Part shown: positions 5,246-8,706 of the stretch, piece after piece
How the letters are laid out: every line of letters begins with the position of its first letter
How positions within the stretch are numbered: the first letter of the stretch is position 1
Source: Proteiniphilum sp.
GTDB lineage: Bacteria > Bacteroidota > Bacteroidia > Bacteroidales > Dysgonomonadaceae
Length of the DNA stretch: 8,706 bases
Direction of reading: 5' to 3'
NCBI GenBank assembly: GCA_031255275.1
Contig: JAIRSV010000060.1
Location: forward strand, 1 to 8,706
Translations under genes and position numbers: made by a program
Notes under the pieces: generated by a model
What the model was told of the DNA's origin: nothing
What the model saw: the letters and a program-made list of their open reading frames with translations, nothing else
Databases searched by the model: none

Positions 5246-7816
5246 ATGGATAAAAACCTTGTCATCGTTGAGTCGCCCGCAAAAGCAAAGACTATAGAGA
5301 AGTTTTTGGGAAAAGAGTTTCACGTCATGTCCAGCTACGGGCACATTCGCGATCTGAAGAAAAAAGATTTCAGCATTGACGTCGAAAACGGTTTTATACC
5401 AATCTACGAAATACCTTCCGATAAGAAGAAGGTCGTCTCCGAACTGAAGGCGGCGGCCAAAAAGGCCGAAACGGTCTGGCTCGCCTCCGATGAGGACCGC
5501 GAGGGGGAGGCCATCTCATGGCACCTCTATGACGCGCTGGAACTGAACGAGGATAATACCAGGCGCATAGTGTTTCATGAAATCACGAAAGATGCCATTC
5601 AGCAAGCCATCAGGAATCCCCGCAGGATCGACCGGAATCTGGTAGACGCACAGCAGGCGCGCCGGGTGCTCGACCGCATCGTAGGCTTTGAACTCTCGCC
5701 CGTGTTGTGGCGAAAGATAAAGCCCGCCCTCTCAGCCGGACGCGTACAGTCAGTCGCCGTACGCCTCATCGTGGAACGCGAAAGGGATATACAGAATTTC
5801 AGGCCGGAAGCCGCCTATCGCATCACAGCCCTCTTCACGAAGGAGGAAAACGGTCACCGGTACGAAATCAGGGCCGAATACAACAGGCGCCTGAAGACCA
5901 AAGCCGAAGCGCTGGCGCTGCTCGAAAACCTCAAAACATCCACCTTCGCCGTGGGAGACGTCCACGTCCGCCCGGCAAAAAAGTCGCCTGCCCCACCCTT
6001 CACAACCTCCACCCTGCAGCAGGAAGCGTCGCGCAAGCTCGGCTTCTCCGTGGGGCAAACCATGATGGTGGCGCAGCGTCTCTACGAATCGGGAAAGATC
6101 ACCTACATGCGTACCGACTCGGTACACCTGTCGACGCTGGCGGTCGGAACCGCCAGGACGGAAATCGGCGAACAATACGGCGAACAATACATCAAAAGCC
6201 GCCAGTACGCCACCCGGTCAAAAGGAGCGCAGGAAGCCCACGAAGCAATCAGACCCACATACATCAGCACACACGCCATAGAGGGAACTGCTCAGGAGAA
6301 GCGCCTCTATGAACTGATTTGGAAGCGCACCATCGCCTCGCAGATGGCTGACGCCGAACTGGAACGCACTACCGTCGACATCACCATCTCCGACAGCGTC
6401 GCCGGCAAGTTCACAGCCAGCGGCGAAGTGATCAAATTCGACGGATTCCTGCGCGTCTACCTGGAGGGAACCGACGAGGAAAACAGCGAAAATGAGGAAG
6501 GTCTGCTGCCTCCCGTGAAAAAGGACGAACAGCTCACCATGCAGGAAACCGTCGCCACCCAGCGCTTCACGCAACGTCCGCCGCGGTATACCGAAGCGGC
6601 GCTGGTGAGGAAAATGGAAGAACTGGGTATCGGCCGTCCCTCCACCTACGCCCCCACGATCTCCACCATCATGCACAGGGAGTACGTGGAAAAAAGAAAC
6701 GTGGAGGGCGAAGAAAGAACTTACAACATCCTTACGCTCAGGAAAAGCGTCATCAGGGACAGCGACAAAAAAGAGATCGCCGGCGCCGACAAGAACAAAC
6801 TGGCGCCGACCGACACCGGCATGGTCGTAAACGATTTTCTGGTAGAATATTTCCCCTCGGTCATAGACTACAACTTCACGGCCGAGGTAGAGAAAGATTT
6901 CGACAAGATAGCCGAAGGAAAGGAGCAGTGGAATAAATCGATCTCCGATTTCTATAAAATGTTTCACCCCATCGTGGAGGAGACCTCACAGATGCGCACC
7001 GAACACAAGGCCGGCGAACGGGTGCTGGGAGAAGATCCCAGGACGGGACGTCAGGTATCGGTAAAAATCGGGCGCTACGGCGCTATGGCGCAGATAGGCA
7101 CTCAGGACGAAACCGAAAAGCCTCTCTTTGCCTCGCTGCAGAAAACACAGTCAATCGAAACCATCACCCTCGAAGAAACACTCAAACTCTTCGAGTTACC
7201 CCGGACGCTGGGCGAATTCAGAGAAAAAGAAGTACTTGTCGGCACAGGGCGGTTCGGCCCCTACATCCGTCACGACGGTAAATTCGTCTCACTGCCCAGG
7301 GGAATCGACCCGCTCGAAATACAGCTCGACGAGGCCATCCCGCTGATCGAGGCAAAAGAGAAAAAGGATCGGGAAAAAATCATCAGGACATTCGAGGAGG
7401 AACCTGACCTGCAAATACTGAACGGTCGTTACGGCCCCTATATCGGATACAAAAAGTCGAACTACAAGATACCGAAAGACCGGAAAACCGAAGAACTTTC
7501 GCTGGAAGATTGCCGGAAAATCATCGCTGACGCTGACGCCGACAAAGCCAAGGAGAAGGATAAGAGCAAAGGCAAGGGCAAGAGCGGGAAGGAGTCCAAA
7601 ACGGGACGGAGCACCGCGAAGAAAACGGCAACGGGAAAATCGACGGCAAAAAAGACCTCTGCTAAAAAAACTGCCGCAAAGAAGACCACGGCAAAAAAGA
7701 CCACGGCAAAAAAGACCACGGCAAAAAAGACCGCCGCAAAAAAGACCACCACAAAAACGACTGCGGTAAAGAAAACATCCGCGAAAAAGACGACAGTCAA
7801 AAAGTCACCGGCATAA
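5246..7816 (+). CDS. topA: DNA topoisomerase I with Lys-rich tail
   Basis: An 856-residue type IA topoisomerase that relaxes negative supercoils by cutting and passing one DNA strand. The TOPRIM domain (about 1-140) has VESPAKAKTIEKFLG (8-22, catalytic-type Glu9) and the Mg-binding SDEDREGEAISWH (81-93, Asp82 and Asp84). LSAGRVQSVAVRLIVERER is at 162-180. The active-site segment KITYMRTDSVHLS (284-296) carries the nucleophile Tyr287. GIGRPSTYAPTI (residues about 462-473) is the conserved DNA-binding loop. The C-terminal part has TopA C-terminal repeat modules (for example GRYGPYIGYKKSNYKIPK) but no Cys4 zinc fingers. After about residue 765 a Lys/Ala/Thr-rich tail runs to the end, built of AKKTT-like pentads; such tails are known to aid DNA binding in mycobacterial TopA, by analogy. 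The ATG at 5246 gives the canonical MDKNLVIVESPAKAKTI start. It probably shares its transcript with the GNAT gene 35 bases downstream. Confidence 0.98.
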   Translation: MDKNLVIVESPAKAKTIEKFLGKEFHVMSSYGHIRDLKKKDFSIDVENGFIPIYEIPSDKKKVVSELKAAAKKAETVWLASDEDREGEAISWHLYDALELNEDNTRRIVFHEITKDAIQQAIRNPRRIDRNLVDAQQARRVLDRIVGFELSPVLWRKIKPALSAGRVQSVAVRLIVERERDIQNFRPEAAYRITALFTKEENGHRYEIRAEYNRRLKTKAEALALLENLKTSTFAVGDVHVRPAKKSPAPPFTTSTLQQEASRKLGFSVGQTMMVAQRLYESGKITYMRTDSVHLSTLAVGTARTEIGEQYGEQYIKSRQYATRSKGAQEAHEAIRPTYISTHAIEGTAQEKRLYELIWKRTIASQMADAELERTTVDITISDSVAGKFTASGEVIKFDGFLRVYLEGTDEENSENEEGLLPPVKKDEQLTMQETVATQRFTQRPPRYTEAALVRKMEELGIGRPSTYAPTISTIMHREYVEKRNVEGEERTYNILTLRKSVIRDSDKKEIAGADKNKLAPTDTGMVVNDFLVEYFPSVIDYNFTAEVEKDFDKIAEGKEQWNKSISDFYKMFHPIVEETSQMRTEHKAGERVLGEDPRTGRQVSVKIGRYGAMAQIGTQDETEKPLFASLQKTQSIETITLEETLKLFELPRTLGEFREKEVLVGTGRFGPYIRHDGKFVSLPRGIDPLEIQLDEAIPLIEAKEKKDREKIIRTFEEEPDLQILNGRYGPYIGYKKSNYKIPKDRKTEELSLEDCRKIIADADADKAKEKDKSKGKGKSGKESKTGRSTAKKTATGKSTAKKTSAKKTAAKKTTAKKTTAKKTTAKKTAAKKTTTKTTAVKKTSAKKTTVKKSPA
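7631..7813 (+). repeat. 15-bp tandem repeats coding the TopA tail
   Basis: The tail is written in 15-base units coding AKKTT-like pentads. The best conserved run is 7676-7750: the units at 7691-7705 and 7706-7720 are identical (GCAAAAAAGACCACG), and their neighbours differ by one to three bases. Degenerate pentads flank this core. The unit is a multiple of three, so unit gain or loss keeps the frame. The six-A runs within units could instead cause frameshift slippage. Confidence 0.85.
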
Positions 7817-7851
7817 AAGCGCCTTTCACCCCGACTTGACAAACAATCGAA

Positions 7852-8349
7852 ATGATCACCCGGATACGTCCCTCAACCCGTGATGACCTGCCGGAAGTGA
7901 TGGAAATATACGCCGTCGCGCGAGACTTTATGCGTCGCAGCGGGAATGTTTCGCAATGGACAGGCGGTTATCCTCCGGCGGAATACATTGCCGGGGAGAT
8001 TGAAGCGGGACACAGTTTCGTTTGCGAAAACCGGGACGGAGAGTTAGTCGGCACATTCTGTTTCATCATCGGCGACGACCCCACTTACGGGAAGATTTAC
8101 GAAGGGGAATGGTTGAATCATGCTCTTTATGGTACGGTACACCGTATTGCGTCGGCAGGAAAAGAAAAAGGCGTAGCGGAAACCTGTTTCCGGTGGTGTT
8201 TTACCCGGTGTCTCAATATCAGGGTGGATACGCACCGCGACAACCGGGTGATGCAGCGGATACTGGAAAAACTCGGATTCACCTGTTGCGGCATCATCCA
8301 CGTAGCCGACGGAACAGAACGACTCGCTTACCAGAAAACAGTTTTTTGA
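7852..8349 (+). CDS. GNAT family N-acetyltransferase
   Basis: A 165-residue predicted acetyl-CoA-dependent N-acetyltransferase; the acceptor is unknown. The fold can be followed from MITRIRPSTRDDLPEVMEIYAVA (N-terminal strand and helix) through ELVGTFCFIIG (64-74). The acetyl-CoA-binding region is at about 95-110 (TVHRIASAGKEKGVAE), a variant of the usual Q/RxxGxG/A loop. It continues with VDTHRDNRVMQRILEKLGF (125-143), the conserved Asn-containing helix and C-terminal signature, and ends VADGTERLAYQKTVF. The length is typical for a single-domain GNAT. The subgroup with YGTVHRIASAG is common in Firmicutes and Bacteroidetes. The ATG at 7852 fits the family start. No TAnnTTTG box lies in the 35-base gap from topA, so read-through from topA is the likely means of expression, ended by the hairpin at 8376-8410. 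Confidence 0.92.
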   Translation: MITRIRPSTRDDLPEVMEIYAVARDFMRRSGNVSQWTGGYPPAEYIAGEIEAGHSFVCENRDGELVGTFCFIIGDDPTYGKIYEGEWLNHALYGTVHRIASAGKEKGVAETCFRWCFTRCLNIRVDTHRDNRVMQRILEKLGFTCCGIIHVADGTERLAYQKTVF

Positions 8350-8375
8350 AAAGTGGAAAAGTTAAGAAGTAGAGA

Positions 8376-8410
8376 AACCAGCTCGGGCGCTCCCCGAGCT
8401 GGTTATTTTT
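8376..8410 (+). terminator. intrinsic terminator after the GNAT gene, made from the island repeat
   Basis: AACCAGCTCGGG (8376-8387) pairs perfectly over 12 bases with CCCGAGCTGGTT (8393-8404), leaving a five-base loop, and is followed by ATTTTT. It begins 27 bases after the GNAT stop. Both arms are the AACCAGCTCGGG end of the repeat found elsewhere in the two islands, present here as an inverted pair rather than a full copy. This links the repeat to termination. Confidence 0.75.
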
Positions 8411-8545
8411 GGCGTCTCGCACGGTGCGGGGAGGGAACTCCCTATGTGCATTGGCGTCTCGCACGGTGCGAGAAGGAATTCCCTATGTGCATTGGAGTCT
8501 CGCACGGTGCGAGAAGGAATTCCCTATGGGAGTTGGAGTCTCGCA
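8411..8545 (+). repeat. 41-42 bp tandem repeat array with nested hairpins
   Basis: Units lie at 8411-8452 (42 bases), 8453-8493 and 8494-8534 (41 each), with an 11-base partial at 8535-8545. Each full unit carries a hairpin, TCTCGCAC-G-GTGCGAGA in units two and three (8457-8473 and 8498-8514), and a second short palindrome: AGGGA-AC-TCCCT in unit one, GGAATTCC in the others. The array begins directly after the terminator T-tract. There are no variable spacers, so it is not a CRISPR. Confidence 0.9.
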
Positions 8546-8569
8546 AATCAATGTGATAATGGGGTATAT

Positions 8570-8596
8570 CCAGCTCGGGGAGCGCCGGAGCGGCAA
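8570..8596 (+). repeat. GC-rich palindromic repeat, right copy 1
   Basis: It reads CCAGCTCGGGGAGC then GCCGGAGCGGCAA, identical over this core to the copy at 8671-8699 and inverted with respect to the left-island copies. It directly precedes the 9-nt-periodic module, two bases away. Confidence 0.9.
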
Positions 8597-8598
8597 AG

Positions 8599-8641
8599 TT
8601 GTCTGAACTGTGATTCTTTTGATTTACGTGATTCACATGAT
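8599..8641 (+). repeat. 43-bp module with 9-nt periodicity, right copy
   Basis: It starts TTGTCTGAACTG, then has the 9-mers TGATTCTTT, TGATTTACG and TGATTCACA; the periodicity continues with TGATTTACA to 8646. It is the inverted counterpart of 61-103, with four mismatches in 43. Confidence 0.9.
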
Positions 8642-8670
8642 TTACATAACCAATACAATACACCAAAAAC

Positions 8671-8706
8671 AACCAGCTCGGGGAGCGCCGGAGCGGCAAG
8701 GGGCGG
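8671..8706 (+). repeat. GC-rich palindromic repeat, right copy 2, running off the edge
   Basis: AACCAGCTCGGGGAGC plus GCCGGAGCGGCAA (8671-8699), followed by GGGGCGG. It is the inverted counterpart of 154-189, where the same repeat is joined to a GGGGCGGG/CCCGCCCC hairpin. The rest of that hairpin probably lies beyond the window. Confidence 0.88.

Larger units (their letters stand above)
8350..8706. other. right repeat island, no convincing gene
   Basis: Downstream of the GNAT stop come the repeat-derived terminator, a 41-bp tandem array, a palindromic repeat copy, the 9-nt-periodic module and another palindromic copy running off the window. Open frames of 65-85 codons cross it, but the 41-base period is not a multiple of three. 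Their apparent peptide repeats therefore arise from one DNA repeat read in changing frames. Confidence 0.7.

Noticed and set aside
6218..6967. 249-codon open frame on the minus strand
   Set aside because: Antisense to conserved topA sequence, with biased Phe/Val-rich composition and no recognisable domain.
7462..7842. 126-codon minus-strand frame with FFAVVF repeats resembling membrane segments
   Set aside because: It is the complement of the Lys-rich topA tail: the AAA/AAG codons read as TTT/CTT on the other strand. It is not a membrane protein.
8411..8545. CRISPR array
   Set aside because: The units are contiguous and near-identical with no unique spacers, and there are no cas genes in the window.
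8353..8606. Short plus-strand frames with repeats such as RLARCEKEFPM
   Set aside because: The 41-base repeat shifts frame at each unit, the frames cross a terminator and a palindromic repeat, and there is no start context or known family.
1..8706. Composite transposon bounded by the inverted repeats
   Set aside because: There is no transposase, the enclosed genes are essential housekeeping genes, the repeat copies are short and multiple, and no target-site duplication is visible.

Overview
The window looks like a chromosomal segment of a Bacteroidales bacterium (Bacteroidota). Three lines of evidence agree. Three or four start regions carry the Bacteroidetes -7 promoter box TAnnTTTG. Shine-Dalgarno sequences are weak or absent, and the leaders are AT-rich. 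The protein types also fit: a MetRS with a KISTS signature and a C-terminal tRNA-binding domain, a TopA with a long Lys/Ala/Thr tail instead of zinc fingers, and a Tat-type Gfo/Idh/MocA oxidoreductase. The coding GC is high for that order. I cannot fix the genus.

Layout: 1-304 is a gene-free island of palindromes and short repeats. A Gfo/Idh/MocA oxidoreductase follows on the minus strand (305-1678). A 361-base divergent intergenic region separates it from a plus-strand series: metG (2040-4082), a YigZ/IMPACT-family gene (4403-5002), topA (5246-7816) and a GNAT acetyltransferase (7852-8349). From 8350 to the end is a second gene-free repeat island.

The genes are mostly housekeeping: tRNA charging, DNA supercoiling and two small conserved enzymes or regulators. 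They do not form an evident pathway. metG, yigZ and topA each appear to have their own promoter. The GNAT gene is 35 bases behind topA and is probably co-transcribed with it, ending at a strong hairpin terminator at 8376-8410. I see no phage, IS transposase, CRISPR array, tRNA, rRNA, toxin-antitoxin or defence genes.

The most unusual part is non-coding. The two islands are built from the same modules in opposite orientation. One is a 27-29 base GC-rich imperfect palindrome (two copies at the left, two at the right, plus a half-element folded into a perfect hairpin). Another is a 43-base module with a 9-nt periodicity (TGATTTACA-like), once in each island. Each island begins just past the stop codon of a gene pointing into it, and the similarity includes the short leader next to the stop. 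This suggests a dispersed 3'-end-associated repeat family. One copy appears to serve as the GNAT terminator, and a separate 41-base hairpin-bearing tandem repeat lies immediately after it.
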